NCBI GenBank assembly: GCA_002501855.1
Contig: DAOM01000016.1
Span: 1-20,319, forward strand
Reading direction: 5' to 3'
Source of the DNA: Candidatus Nitrosopolaris nunavutensis
GTDB taxonomy: Archaea; Thermoproteota; Nitrososphaeria; Nitrososphaerales; Nitrososphaeraceae
Length of the DNA: 20,319 bases
Positions 7,390 through 15,055 of this stretch are shown piece after piece. Position 1 is the first letter of the stretch. Each line of letters starts with the position of its first letter. Below the pieces are notes generated by a model. It searched no databases and was not told the origin of the DNA. It saw only the letters and a list, made by a program, of their open reading frames with translations. The position numbers and the translations under genes are program-made.

Positions 7390-8841
7390 CTAAGAGAATC
7401 CATATTTTTTCCAATTTCGGTCAACAACTGCCTTTGTTTCATCGTCTACCACAGCAAGTTGTTGAATTTCTCTGGCATATCCTTCTTCCTTCCACTTCGT
7501 AGTAGCATCAATTCCCAGTTTTGAGCCCAAATTTACTAAAGGTGATGCAGGATCCAGCGTATCAGTGGGTGCATTGTCGATCACCATAGTATCTCGTTTA
7601 GGATCGGATCTTGTAGTAATAGCCCATATTACTTCGTCTACGCTATGTACATTAATATCCGGATCGACTACAACAAATATTTTCGTAAGTGATAGCTGGC
7701 CCATACCCCACAGTCCCATCATTACTTTCTTCGCTTGGCCAGGATATCGTTTCTTTATGGCAATGACTGCTAAGCCCTGAAACCAACCTGCAGCTGGCAT
7801 CGCAAAGTCAACTACCTCTGGCTGAAATATCTGGATTAATGGCAAGAACGAGCGCTCAATAACTTTCCCTATGTATGCATCTTCAAGAACTGGTTTACCC
7901 ACCACAGTTGTCAAGTAAATTGGGTCTTTTCTTTTCGTTATGCAAGTAAGTGTGAAGGTGGGAAAGGGCTCTGACGGGGTATAATAGCCAGTATGATCAC
8001 CGAATGGGCCTTCCATGCGAATATCGTCAGGATCCACATATCCTTCCAAAACAATTTCGGCGTTAGCAGGAACCTCCAAATCAACAGTGCTGCATCTTAC
8101 GAGTTTAACTCCTTTCTTTCTCATAATACCGGAAAAGAGGAATTTATCTATTCCTTCTGGAACAGGCGCGACCGCGGCAAGAACGGTTGCAGGATCAGCG
8201 CCTATAATGATGGCAACTTCAATTGGTTTTCTCTGCTCTTTTGTTATTTCATAATGCAGTGCACCGCGCTTATGCGTCTGCCAGTGAATTAGGGCTTTTT
8301 TGTCGCCGATAACCTGAATTCTATAAACACCTAGGTTTCGAATACCTGTGTTGGGGTGCCTCGTAACAGTTACCCCGAATGTGATGAATTTGCCAGCATC
8401 ATTCGGAAATGATTTGAGAATTGGCAGACAGTTTAAGTTAGCATCTTGTGTTTGCATTATTTCCTTAACTGGGCCCGATTCTGTATGCCTCGGACCGTAG
8501 TCGGAGATTTCGGAGAGTTTAGGCAACATTTTGAGTTTATTCAGCATTCCGGACGGTAAACTTAGCTTAGTCAGCTCAACTATACGATTACCGATCTCTG
8601 TAAAGTCTTCTGTCTCTAGAGCGATTTGCAGTCGTTTGATCGTCCCAAAGGCATTACCAAGAATAGGGATATCAGAGCCTTCTACATTTTCAAAAAATAC
8701 TGCGGGCTGGTCTCCCGAATACATCAGCCGGCGCATAATTTCCGCGATCTCCAAATTAGGATTTACCTTCGTCTTTATCCGCTTTAATTCGCCAGCTTTA
8801 TCCAGCGCTTCAACATACTCCCCTAAGCTTTCGAACGGCAT
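7390..8841 (-). CDS. UbiD-family decarboxylase
   Basis: Non-oxidative decarboxylase of the UbiD family, which uses prenylated FMN supplied by a UbiX-type prenyltransferase. Family marks are the Arg-containing GVYRIQVI and KRGALHYE stretches and the acidic motif EGPFGDHTGYY. Glu277 and the neighbouring acidic residue of that motif belong to the catalytic site. The C-terminal region has VVVDPDINV, followed by an ITTRSDP stretch typical of the family. The start is set at ATG 8841 (MPFESLGEY), giving 483 residues, normal for the family. A longer frame would add 22 hydrophobic residues that relatives lack, and the TATA-like CTTATCTAA lies about 28 bases upstream of ATG 8841. Substrate is open. In many archaea a UbiD homologue decarboxylates trans-anhydromevalonate phosphate in the modified mevalonate pathway, and others act in quinone synthesis. 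No neighbouring gene decides this. Confidence 0.92.
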   Translation of the reverse strand: MPFESLGEYVEALDKAGELKRIKTKVNPNLEIAEIMRRLMYSGDQPAVFFENVEGSDIPILGNAFGTIKRLQIALETEDFTEIGNRIVELTKLSLPSGMLNKLKMLPKLSEISDYGPRHTESGPVKEIMQTQDANLNCLPILKSFPNDAGKFITFGVTVTRHPNTGIRNLGVYRIQVIGDKKALIHWQTHKRGALHYEITKEQRKPIEVAIIIGADPATVLAAVAPVPEGIDKFLFSGIMRKKGVKLVRCSTVDLEVPANAEIVLEGYVDPDDIRMEGPFGDHTGYYTPSEPFPTFTLTCITKRKDPIYLTTVVGKPVLEDAYIGKVIERSFLPLIQIFQPEVVDFAMPAAGWFQGLAVIAIKKRYPGQAKKVMMGLWGMGQLSLTKIFVVVDPDINVHSVDEVIWAITTRSDPKRDTMVIDNAPTDTLDPASPLVNLGSKLGIDATTKWKEEGYAREIQQLAVVDDETKAVVDRNWKKYGFS

Positions 8842-8864
8842 GAGAAGTATATCAAGGAGAAAGA

Positions 8865-8873
8865 TTAGATAAG
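8865..8873 (-). promoter_or_regulatory. Putative TATA box of the UbiD gene
   Basis: On the minus strand CTTATCTAA is centred about 28 bases upstream of ATG 8841. This fits a leaderless transcript and supports the shorter protein start. Confidence 0.35.
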
Positions 8874-9081
8874 TATTCTCTAGTTGGAAATAGGATGATG
8901 TTCCCAACGGCGTCGAATCGACGGTACAGCAGAACTAATCTGTTGTGCCTAGAAATGACATCAGCCGATACCTCCAGCTCAGCTCGATTTATGAATGGTT
9001 TTGCAGGTGGTTTACTCTCGAAGGTAGATAGAAAGCTTTTTCATAAAAATGCGGGATTCTTCTAGATATGTTAAAGGAATT

Positions 9082-9205
9082 AACTCAAAATGGCGGTCTT
9101 TTTCAACTGAGCCTTTAATTATGGCACTCTTGCTCTCGCAGCATCAACTAATCGAATAGTTGTAGGGACTCGTTTCAAAACGCCTCCCTTCTACGAGGAT
9201 CAGTA
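9082..9205 (+). pseudogene. Possible remnant of an LLM-class F420/flavin-dependent oxidoreductase
   Basis: Two adjacent plus-strand frames together resemble the second conserved stretch of luciferase-like (LLM) oxidoreductases, whose usual form is EPxxxLxxLAASTxRIxxGT. One frame from nt 9082 reads FSTEPLIMALL and ends in a stop shortly after. The frame shifted by one base reads LALAASTNRIVVGTRF (about nt 9129-9176) before its own stop. Joining them needs a single-base deletion near 9128-9132. No complete N- or C-terminal domain is visible around it. If real, this is a fossil of an enzyme that would have used the cofactor made by CofG/CofH. The match is short, so chance similarity cannot be excluded. 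Confidence 0.3.
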
Positions 9206-9219
9206 AGAAGACGATTTCT

Positions 9220-9600
9220 TCATAGATAGCTAGTAGTAGATACAATACTAGTATGAAGGGTACAACTACTAGCCCCTATGAAACAAAGTCGCAATTTCTC
9301 TACCCAAATCATTATTACAAAAAGCAATAAAGCCGTAAAGATATACGAAGAAGCATATTCATCCGTAGATGAGTTGAGTAGAACAATATCTCCAATGTTG
9401 GACGACAAATTACTCTTGGTACGCATACCGGAAGCTTGATTGGTCGCCAAAAAGATTGCAAAAAAAGGTATAATAATTGGTCTGGTTGTTGTGGCACCCC
9501 GCGAATCTAGTATGTTAACAACTAATTCATGCAAGTTGGAATAACCTTGACTTACTGTTCCAATCGACGCAAATAGTATTAGGATACTAATGAATACCAT
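9220..9600 (-). pseudogene. Possible remnant of a PstC-like phosphate ABC permease (C-terminal part)
   Basis: A minus-strand frame of 126 codons has three hydrophobic stretches: near the start (VFISILILFASI), around PIIIPFFAIFLAT, and around YIFTALLLFVIMIW. The order NLSSNIGDIV, a short linker with SSTDEYASS, then a hydrophobic segment resembles the end of PstC-type permeases, where TLTANI-like sequence is followed by a last helix ALFALGLVLF. The conserved GRAIGET loop that should come before it is missing or unrecognisable. A stop codon lies immediately upstream of the first ATG, and the tail after the last helix is untypical. It is best read as a degenerate fragment, or as a chance hydrophobic frame. 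Confidence 0.22.
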
Positions 9601-10076
9601 TCAGCAGTTCTCAAATAGTAACAGTTTGTGTCAGAAGTGGACCATAGGTGAATATTATAATGACAGCATACCTCAAGATAACACAGGCTTCTGGTATGTC
9701 AAATTACCCGGTGGTGATTCCTGAAGGCCAGGTTTACAGAAGATAACAGTATGGATCCCCAACTTGAGCCTAGTATTCGGCAAGCCTATTTTTGTTGCAT
9801 TTGTCTGCAGCGATAGAAATGTGGTCATGCATTCTCATTTCTGCTCCCATTAGAAATCCTTGTTGAACGTAAACAGACTAGCACAACCTTGGCCCCCGTT
9901 CGCGAGCGATCCTGTGGCCTTTTCAACTGCATTCTATAGACAGTTAGATGAGACACTCAACTATAACTATCTATTATATCCCGCCACCAACCACGAACAC
10001 AGAGCTAAGGTGAATATGCATCTAACATACATGATCCTAGCCATTTGCCAAAGGTAATAGGCATACACGTACATGA

Positions 10077-10150
10077 TGGGCCGAAAGGGAGTTGAACCCT
10101 CGACCTTTCGATTATCAGTCGAACGCTCCACCAAGCTGAGCTATCGGCCC
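10077..10150 (-). tRNA. tRNA-Ile (GAU)
   Basis: On the minus strand a full cloverleaf can be drawn. The acceptor stem GGGCCGA pairs with TCGGCCC and the discriminator is A. The D arm is GCTC/GAGC, and the anticodon stem TTCGA/TCGAA carries the loop CTGATAA with anticodon GAT. The variable loop has five bases, and the T arm GAGGG/CCCTT has loop TTCAACT. The length is 74 bases, there is no intron, and CCA is not encoded. It reads AUC and AUU codons. The cognate synthetase (IleRS) is encoded 5.5 kb downstream. Confidence 0.96.
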
Positions 10151-10180
10151 CTTTGTCGCCTAAAATCTCTCAAAATAAGT

Positions 10181-10190
10181 GTTATTTAAT
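10181..10190 (-). promoter_or_regulatory. Putative TATA box of tRNA-Ile
   Basis: ATTAAATAAC on the minus strand is centred about 35 bases before the mature tRNA 5' end. This gives a transcription start some ten bases upstream, as expected for an archaeal tRNA precursor trimmed by RNase P. Confidence 0.4.
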
Positions 10191-10225
10191 CTTGTGGCTC
10201 AGGACAGTACTGTGATCTCTAAATG

Positions 10226-10233
10226 CATTTAAG
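10226..10233 (+). promoter_or_regulatory. Putative TATA box of nadK-nob1
   Basis: CATTTAAG is centred about 33 bases ahead of ATG 10263, giving a predicted leader of about eight bases. Confidence 0.35.
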
Positions 10234-10262
10234 AGCATCATGCTACCTAGATCGCATGGTAA

Positions 10263-11081
10263 ATGGCTGAATCAATCAGCAATATAGCCATAATAACGAA
10301 AGCGAACAGCATTGAAGCCGAGGAAGCCGCTAGAAGAATTACAAGATTGGTTGCACATCGAGAGCTTACTATATATGCTGTGAATCCGCTGACGATCGAA
10401 GCTAGTCGACCGGTCGAAGCAGAAGATCTCGGAAAACTTGAACTTGACATTGTTTTTGCAATAGGCGGGGATGGCACAACATTGAGAGCATTTAGATATA
10501 TCCCGCGGGAGACACCTTTATTGAGTGTTAATGTTGGTGGCAACAGAGGCATCTTATCTGAAACAGGAATTGCATCTTTGGACGAATCTATAAATGCTCT
10601 ACTTCTAGGCCAGTACTTTCATGAACGCCGTATAAGAATTCAGGCGTCTGTCGGGCAGAAGATCATTCCGGCAGCTTTAAATGATATCATGGTAACAAGG
10701 GTAAATCTGACAAGAACTCCTCTGCTGTCCATAAAACTGATGGGCGATGTGATAGAGCAGAGGATGGATGGGATCATAATCTCTACTCCGACCGGATCAA
10801 CAGGGCACTCGTTCTCAATCGGTGGTCCAGTTTTATATGAGAGGTTGGAATCATTGCTCCTTTCCCCGATCGCGCCGATGAATAAAATGCCACGTTTGGT
10901 GCTTCCACCCGACGAAATCGAAGTTAAAAGCACGCACGATCTCAGCTTAGTAGTAGACGGACAAGAAATATTCCCGATCGCCGCAGGCGAACCTCTGAAA
11001 ATTTCTCGCCATCAGTATGACGCACGATTCATTCGAATTAGAAAAAGAGGTATGAGACAGATTGTCAAGCTCGGATTTTAG
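10263..11081 (+). CDS. NAD(+) kinase
   Basis: Phosphorylates NAD to NADP in the cytosol. The 272-residue protein has the diagnostic GGDGT motif at residues 68-72 (IGGDGTTLRAFRY). It also has the NxGxxG-type loop NVGGNRGILSE and the NAD-binding PTGSTGHSFSIGGP stretch, in which the usual TAYS reads TGHS, a change also seen in other archaeal members. The C-terminal VVDGQE matches the family. Length is normal. ATG 10263 is the first start in frame, with a TATA-like element about 33 bases upstream. The 3' end overlaps the predicted start of nob1 by 20 bases, so NAD kinase and Nob1 are likely co-transcribed. Confidence 0.93.
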   Translation: MAESISNIAIITKANSIEAEEAARRITRLVAHRELTIYAVNPLTIEASRPVEAEDLGKLELDIVFAIGGDGTTLRAFRYIPRETPLLSVNVGGNRGILSETGIASLDESINALLLGQYFHERRIRIQASVGQKIIPAALNDIMVTRVNLTRTPLLSIKLMGDVIEQRMDGIIISTPTGSTGHSFSIGGPVLYERLESLLLSPIAPMNKMPRLVLPPDEIEVKSTHDLSLVVDGQEIFPIAAGEPLKISRHQYDARFIRIRKRGMRQIVKLGF

Positions 11082-11571
11082 CGAATTCGTTTTGGACGCA
11101 AGTGCATTTTATGCTGGGATTCCGTTCCAGTCTTCAAAGAAATGCTTTACTACCAACGCAGTTTATAATGAAGTTAAGCACATAAGAAGATCTTACTCAC
11201 CGTTAGAGGCACTAATTGACGCAGGTAATTTGATAGTTATAGAGCCCGAAAAAACCTCGTTGGATAAAGTCATAGCTACAGCAAAAGAAACAGGTGATAG
11301 TCGCAAACTATCATCGGCAGATATTTCAATACTTGCTCTTGCTCTTCAACTGAGGAAGACTCTAATTTCGGACGACTATGCTGTGGGAAATGTCGCAACG
11401 TTCCTGAAAATCCCAGTCAAAACACTCGCCTTCAAGGGCATTAGTGAGTTGAGAACGTGGGTCTCGTTTTGTAAGGCGTGCGGCCAGACGTACGAATCTT
11501 ACATTAGCGTGTGTAGGATATGTGGATCTCGACTCAGACAACGATTCAGGGTGGTAAGTGACAAAGCCTAA
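11062..11571 (+). CDS. nob1: rRNA maturation endonuclease Nob1 (PIN domain plus zinc ribbon)
   Basis: PIN-domain endonuclease that trims the 3' end of 16S rRNA during small-subunit maturation. The acidic metal-binding residues are in place: Asp12 (VLDASAF), Glu37 (VYNEVK), Asp87 (SSADISILALAL) and Asp104-Asp105 (ISDDYAV). The C-terminal zinc ribbon with Cys137, Cys140, Cys151 and Cys154 (CKACG, then CRICG) separates Nob1 from VapC-type toxins. At 169 residues it has normal archaeal length. The start is a TTG inside the end of the NAD kinase gene (20-base overlap). The only later start, TTG at 11092, would remove the first strand up to the catalytic Asp, so the earlier TTG is preferred. Coupled translation with NAD kinase is likely. 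Confidence 0.92.
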   Translation: MSSSDFSEFVLDASAFYAGIPFQSSKKCFTTNAVYNEVKHIRRSYSPLEALIDAGNLIVIEPEKTSLDKVIATAKETGDSRKLSSADISILALALQLRKTLISDDYAVGNVATFLKIPVKTLAFKGISELRTWVSFCKACGQTYESYISVCRICGSRLRQRFRVVSDKA

Positions 11572-11622
11572 CAGGGATATTTCAGCACCTGCTTGTTGCG
11601 TTTCTAGTTTCAATTATCGAGG

Positions 11623-12822
11623 CTAATCGGAATCTGTCTCTTCGTTCGATTTAGTTGAGATTGGTTTTGAAAGCTTAATGTGAATAGTATCCTCAACGCC
11701 ATTGAGTTTGAAGTCTCGTATTATCTTTGGGTCATTGCCGACATGTTTAAGGTAGGTCGCAAGAAGCAATACCCAACGTGATACGGATTCGCTTCCAACC
11801 TTTGATCGGATACTCATTAAATTATTAATTTTGTCGTGAGTTAAACCGCCGGAACAGCTAATACGTAAGGCGCAGTCAATGATGGTAAGCATTTCATCGA
11901 TACCCGTATCAAATATGTCTATTCCTAATTTCTGCGCAGACTTGATTAAAGCGGACGTAGGTTCATCCCAATTTTTAGAGATCTGTCCAAAGATATCTGC
12001 ACTTTCGAGGATCTTGACTAACTTGTTTGCTTTCATAACGATGTTTGGTCGCATATTTACAATTTGCCTGATTTCGAGCGCATTGTTCCACTCTGTCTCA
12101 AAACTTCGCAATTGTGACAAACCGAATATGTCAATAGATGCAAAAAGAGCAGCTTTTCCGTTACTGCTATCAACTGCAACCATATTATTAGAGTCGATAA
12201 TTATCATATTAGAAGTCACATTTCCAATTTTCAGATCAATGTCTTCCGGAAGTGATGGCAGGTTCTCGTTCCCGATACATTGATTCGCTAATAACAGCCG
12301 AATGTTGACGCCATTAGTGATAGCTTTGATCATGGCTAATTTACACTGTATTATCAGTTGTATTCCCCAGCTATCCAGAATAGCATAAACAGAGGACTTC
12401 GAATTGGCAATTAGGCTCTTCATTTTCTCTAATGTGGAATTGGGATCTAGGATGTAATACCTCCTTTCCTCGGAAGCCTTAGGTCTTTGCTCTTCAGTGA
12501 TTCTCTGAAGTCTATCCACTATCTTTTTCATATTCTTTGACCTGCGTTCGTAGAGCTTTACTATTTCTCTAAACGCCTCTTCAGGAGGAATGGCACTGCA
12601 AATTAAGGGCTTGGATTGAGAAACTATTGATAATCTTTTTTTTTCCAATTTCTTCAGAGTAGAGTACACTTTTGTACGAGGTAGGTTTGCGTAGTATGAT
12701 ATTTCACTGGCTGCAAGCGAGCCTTTACGAATCAATGTAAGATACGCTCCTGCTTCATACCTTGATAAGCCTAATTCTTCTAAGCTACCAACTAGGTCGT
12801 TAGCGTTATGTCCTCTGTGCAT
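11623..12822 (-). CDS. TrmB-family transcriptional regulator with extra C-terminal domain
   Basis: The N-terminus (about residues 8-75) is the TrmB winged helix, including LGLSRYEAGAYLTLIRKG and NLPRTKVYSTLKKLEKK. A helical, probably coiled-coil segment follows (about 85-118). Next is the TrmB effector-type region with phospholipase-D-like fold (about 125-255; YYILDPNSTLEKM, SVYAILDSWGI, MIIIDSNNMVAV, FETEWNNALE). In other archaea this domain senses sugars, but no ligand can be inferred here. The last 130 residues (about 265-399) are mostly helical, are not part of ordinary TrmB proteins, and end in an acidic Ser/Thr tail; I do not recognise this part. The gene is divergent from the CdvB-like gene, with 132 bases between the starts, so it may control that gene and itself. 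Confidence 0.85.
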   Translation of the reverse strand: MHRGHNANDLVGSLEELGLSRYEAGAYLTLIRKGSLAASEISYYANLPRTKVYSTLKKLEKKRLSIVSQSKPLICSAIPPEEAFREIVKLYERRSKNMKKIVDRLQRITEEQRPKASEERRYYILDPNSTLEKMKSLIANSKSSVYAILDSWGIQLIIQCKLAMIKAITNGVNIRLLLANQCIGNENLPSLPEDIDLKIGNVTSNMIIIDSNNMVAVDSSNGKAALFASIDIFGLSQLRSFETEWNNALEIRQIVNMRPNIVMKANKLVKILESADIFGQISKNWDEPTSALIKSAQKLGIDIFDTGIDEMLTIIDCALRISCSGGLTHDKINNLMSIRSKVGSESVSRWVLLLATYLKHVGNDPKIIRDFKLNGVEDTIHIKLSKPISTKSNEETDSD

Positions 12823-12954
12823 AGAAACTATTCAGAAAATTGTGACTTCGACTGAAGGTAAAGATCATAGTTAAATTCATTGCATCAAAGTTAAAAAAAA
12901 TACTGAGCTGTTACCTTGTGCTATAGTAACCGTAGTTACGAATTTATTCATTAC

Positions 12955-13611
12955 ATGGATGGTATTAATGATGGTATCCGGTTTGACATAGATACACGAA
13001 TGGAATCCAGATCCAGATGGGTAACATCGGAATTTAGGTCAGGAGACGATGGCAAGTACAATTCAATGAAATATGACGTGTCTTTACAACCAAGAATTGA
13101 TGCAATTCTAAACCATATTACCGAGCTTGAACGAATAATGTGTCAATCAATATCAAAAGATGGCGACATCAGTCGGAATAAGGATCTGCATCAAGTCAAA
13201 AATCACACTATTCATTATTCTGATATGTCCGCCTCGGAATACTTGTCGACACGAAAACTGAACCAGGTCATTCAAGTGTCAAAAATATTACTCGAGAGGT
13301 TGGCATATCAATTGAGGAACGTTTCAAATCTCAGCGATATAGTAATCATATTAAGCCCTGCTGTTGGAATACTCAAGAATATTCGCTCTTCATTGATTCC
13401 ATGCATACCTGATTCTCGTCAAGAATTGTGTTATATTTGTGAACTGTTGGAAGTTGTCCTGGTAGATGCTGCCCAATTGGGTGGATACACAATAAACTTT
13501 CAAACAGCAAATGAAAGTGCTTTACACTTGATAAGTGAGGCATCCTTGAATAAAGGGGGAGAACTAACAAAAGAACTTTCAGAGTTACGCGGCGCACTAC
13601 GAAATGACTAA
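12955..13611 (+). CDS. ESCRT-III family protein (CdvB-like paralogue)
   Basis: The 218-residue protein shows the ESCRT-III helical core in order. The first helix (about 43-68, LQPRIDAILNHITELERIM) is followed by a stretch matching the RK-rich hairpin of CdvB (about 93-120, SEYLSTRKLNQVIQVSKILLERL). Then come LRNVSNLSDIVIILSPAVGILKNI (about 120-143) and the IPDSRQEL segment. The closing helix has LHLISEAS, as in the CdvB consensus LeEA. These proteins polymerise on membranes and constrict the division neck. It lacks the C-terminal winged helix and Pro-rich MIM2 of the main CdvB. The end ELSELRGALR resembles a MIM1 helix that could bind the MIT domain of CdvC, the next gene. N-terminal residues 1-40 are unusual. 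A TTG at 12916 would add 13 residues and cannot be excluded. Confidence 0.7.
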   Translation: MDGINDGIRFDIDTRMESRSRWVTSEFRSGDDGKYNSMKYDVSLQPRIDAILNHITELERIMCQSISKDGDISRNKDLHQVKNHTIHYSDMSASEYLSTRKLNQVIQVSKILLERLAYQLRNVSNLSDIVIILSPAVGILKNIRSSLIPCIPDSRQELCYICELLEVVLVDAAQLGGYTINFQTANESALHLISEASLNKGGELTKELSELRGALRND

Positions 13612-13770
13612 ATTCCTAGAGCACTGCGCACATGTTGCTCTGTGCACCTCCATTTACCACTCTTTGAGCTGAAATCAACTCTACCCCTGACGTAGTATCT
13701 TGTGCAAATTATTTTGTTTCTTACGCAACATACATTTACATCATAGTAATTCAAACGTTGTGTTAATTAT

Positions 13771-13780
13771 TATTTTATTA
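13771..13780 (+). promoter_or_regulatory. Putative TATA box of cdvC
   Basis: TATTTTATTA is centred 22 bases before ATG 13797, consistent with a leaderless transcript. It suggests that cdvC has its own promoter in addition to any read-through from the ESCRT-III gene 185 bases upstream. Confidence 0.4.
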
Positions 13781-13796
13781 GCGGTAATGAATCATT

Positions 13797-15023
13797 ATGA
13801 GTCTGGCTCCCCAAGAATTAGAGAATAGCGCAAGCAAATATGCCGCAGAAGCAATTCGATTAGATTCACAAGGCTCACGAGGAATGGCCATACAGTCATA
13901 TCAGCGGGCAATAGAATCTCTTGTAAAACTAGTACAGGTCTATCCAGAATACAAATTAAATAAAATCTATGTGGAGAGAGCTGGCGCATATCAAAGTAGA
14001 ATTGAAGCGTTACGAATGTCACACAAGCTCGATGAAGGCAGCTTGACGAAGCCAGACGAACCCACTAAGGGGAACCGGACAATTAATTCAAATCAGTACG
14101 CCAAGGCTGCTGGACGCACAAATGCACAGGCCGCTGAACCGTCGGATGGTGCTCTAGATGATCTCGTAATGAAGGAAAAGCCCACAGTTCACTGGCACGA
14201 GGTTATCGGGCAGGAGGATGCGAAACGAGCCATTAGGGAATCTATTGTCTATCCCACAAAAAGAGCGGATTTGTTCCCTCTAGGATGGCCCAGAGGCATA
14301 CTGCTTTACGGACCTCCAGGGTGTGGGAAGACGTTAATCGCAGCTGCGTCTGCAGCGGAGATTGATGGCTACTTTATCAATGTTGACGCAGCTTCGATGA
14401 TGAGCAAGTGGCTGGGCGAGGCAGAAAAAAACGTCTCGAAATTGTTTGTGATGGCACGTAAGCTCAACGACCGTGAAAATGTTCCGGTACTCCTTTTTGT
14501 AGATGAAATAGACTCTCTACTCGGAACCAGAAACGGCGAAGTCGGTGGCGAAGTTAGGCTAAAGAATCAGTTCCTTACCGAAATGGACGGAATAAATAGC
14601 AAATCAAAAGAGCTACTCCTCTACGTCATAGGTGCAACTAACAAACCATGGAGTTTAGAAGCAGGATTCCTTAGGCGATTCCAAAAAAGGATCTACGTAA
14701 CGCTCCCAGACCATAGTTCGAGAACCAATTTATTCGTTCAATATACCGCGGCATTGAAAAAGGAACCCTCGTTGAGATCCGAAGATCTTGCCAAGTTAGG
14801 GGAAGGTTATAGTGCAAGTGACATCAAGGACATTTGTCAGTCAGCGCAGCTCAGGGTAGTTAACGAGCTATTTGAAAGTGGAAAAGCTATGGAGGCAAAG
14901 TCAAATCCAAGAGCCATTAACATGACTGATTTCAAAGAAATGTTTAAGATCAGAAAACCAAGTGTACCTACGGACATGATTAGAGCATACATGAGATGGA
15001 GTGACCAGTTTAAGGCACTCTAA
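13797..15023 (+). CDS. cdvC: Cell-division AAA ATPase CdvC (Vps4 homologue)
   Basis: Vps4-type ATPase that remodels and disassembles ESCRT-III polymers during archaeal cell division. The N-terminal MIT domain (about residues 5-80, with ASKYAAEAIRLDSQG and AIQSYQRAIESL) recruits the ATPase to ESCRT-III tails. A flexible polar linker follows (about 82-125). The AAA module has Walker A GPPGCGKT at 172-179, Walker B LLFVDEID with Asp236-Glu237, a pore-loop stretch MSKWLGEAEKN, sensor residues in VIGATNKPW, and arginine fingers in GFLRRFQKRI. The C-terminal helices with DFKEMFKIRKPSV match the Vps4 end. At 408 residues it is close to other archaeal CdvC proteins. It follows the ESCRT-III paralogue in the same direction and converges with the pyrophosphatase gene. 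Confidence 0.96.
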   Translation: MSLAPQELENSASKYAAEAIRLDSQGSRGMAIQSYQRAIESLVKLVQVYPEYKLNKIYVERAGAYQSRIEALRMSHKLDEGSLTKPDEPTKGNRTINSNQYAKAAGRTNAQAAEPSDGALDDLVMKEKPTVHWHEVIGQEDAKRAIRESIVYPTKRADLFPLGWPRGILLYGPPGCGKTLIAAASAAEIDGYFINVDAASMMSKWLGEAEKNVSKLFVMARKLNDRENVPVLLFVDEIDSLLGTRNGEVGGEVRLKNQFLTEMDGINSKSKELLLYVIGATNKPWSLEAGFLRRFQKRIYVTLPDHSSRTNLFVQYTAALKKEPSLRSEDLAKLGEGYSASDIKDICQSAQLRVVNELFESGKAMEAKSNPRAINMTDFKEMFKIRKPSVPTDMIRAYMRWSDQFKAL

Positions 15024-15055
15024 GAGTCAAAATGAAATATGCCACTCTTAAAGCG

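Larger units (their letters stand above)
8910..10076. other. Gene-poor stretch with decayed coding remnants
   Basis: About 1.2 kb between the UbiD gene and tRNA-Ile carries no intact recognisable gene. Short frames here have no family-like sequence except the two remnants listed separately: an LLM-oxidoreductase-like piece near 9082-9205 and a permease-like piece at 9220-9600. The part from about 9600 to 10076, including a 65-codon plus-strand frame at 9860-10057, shows nothing I can assign. No tandem repeats, long inverted repeats or transposase traces were seen. The stretch reads like old coding DNA losing its frames. Confidence 0.5.

Noticed and set aside
7993..8292. Plus-strand frames of 79-99 codons inside the UbiD gene
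   Set aside because: Antisense shadows of the conserved UbiD coding sequence.
9860..10057. 65-codon plus-strand frame starting with TTG
   Set aside because: Composition is not protein-like for any family I know, there is no promoter or ribosome-binding site, and it lies in the decayed stretch just before the tRNA.
10077..11081. Integrated element using tRNA-Ile as attachment site
   Set aside because: No integrase, no second copy of the tRNA 3' end in the window, and the flanking genes are housekeeping.
11062..11571. VapC-type toxin of a toxin-antitoxin pair
   Set aside because: The C-terminal four-cysteine zinc ribbon and the absence of an antitoxin gene identify it as Nob1.
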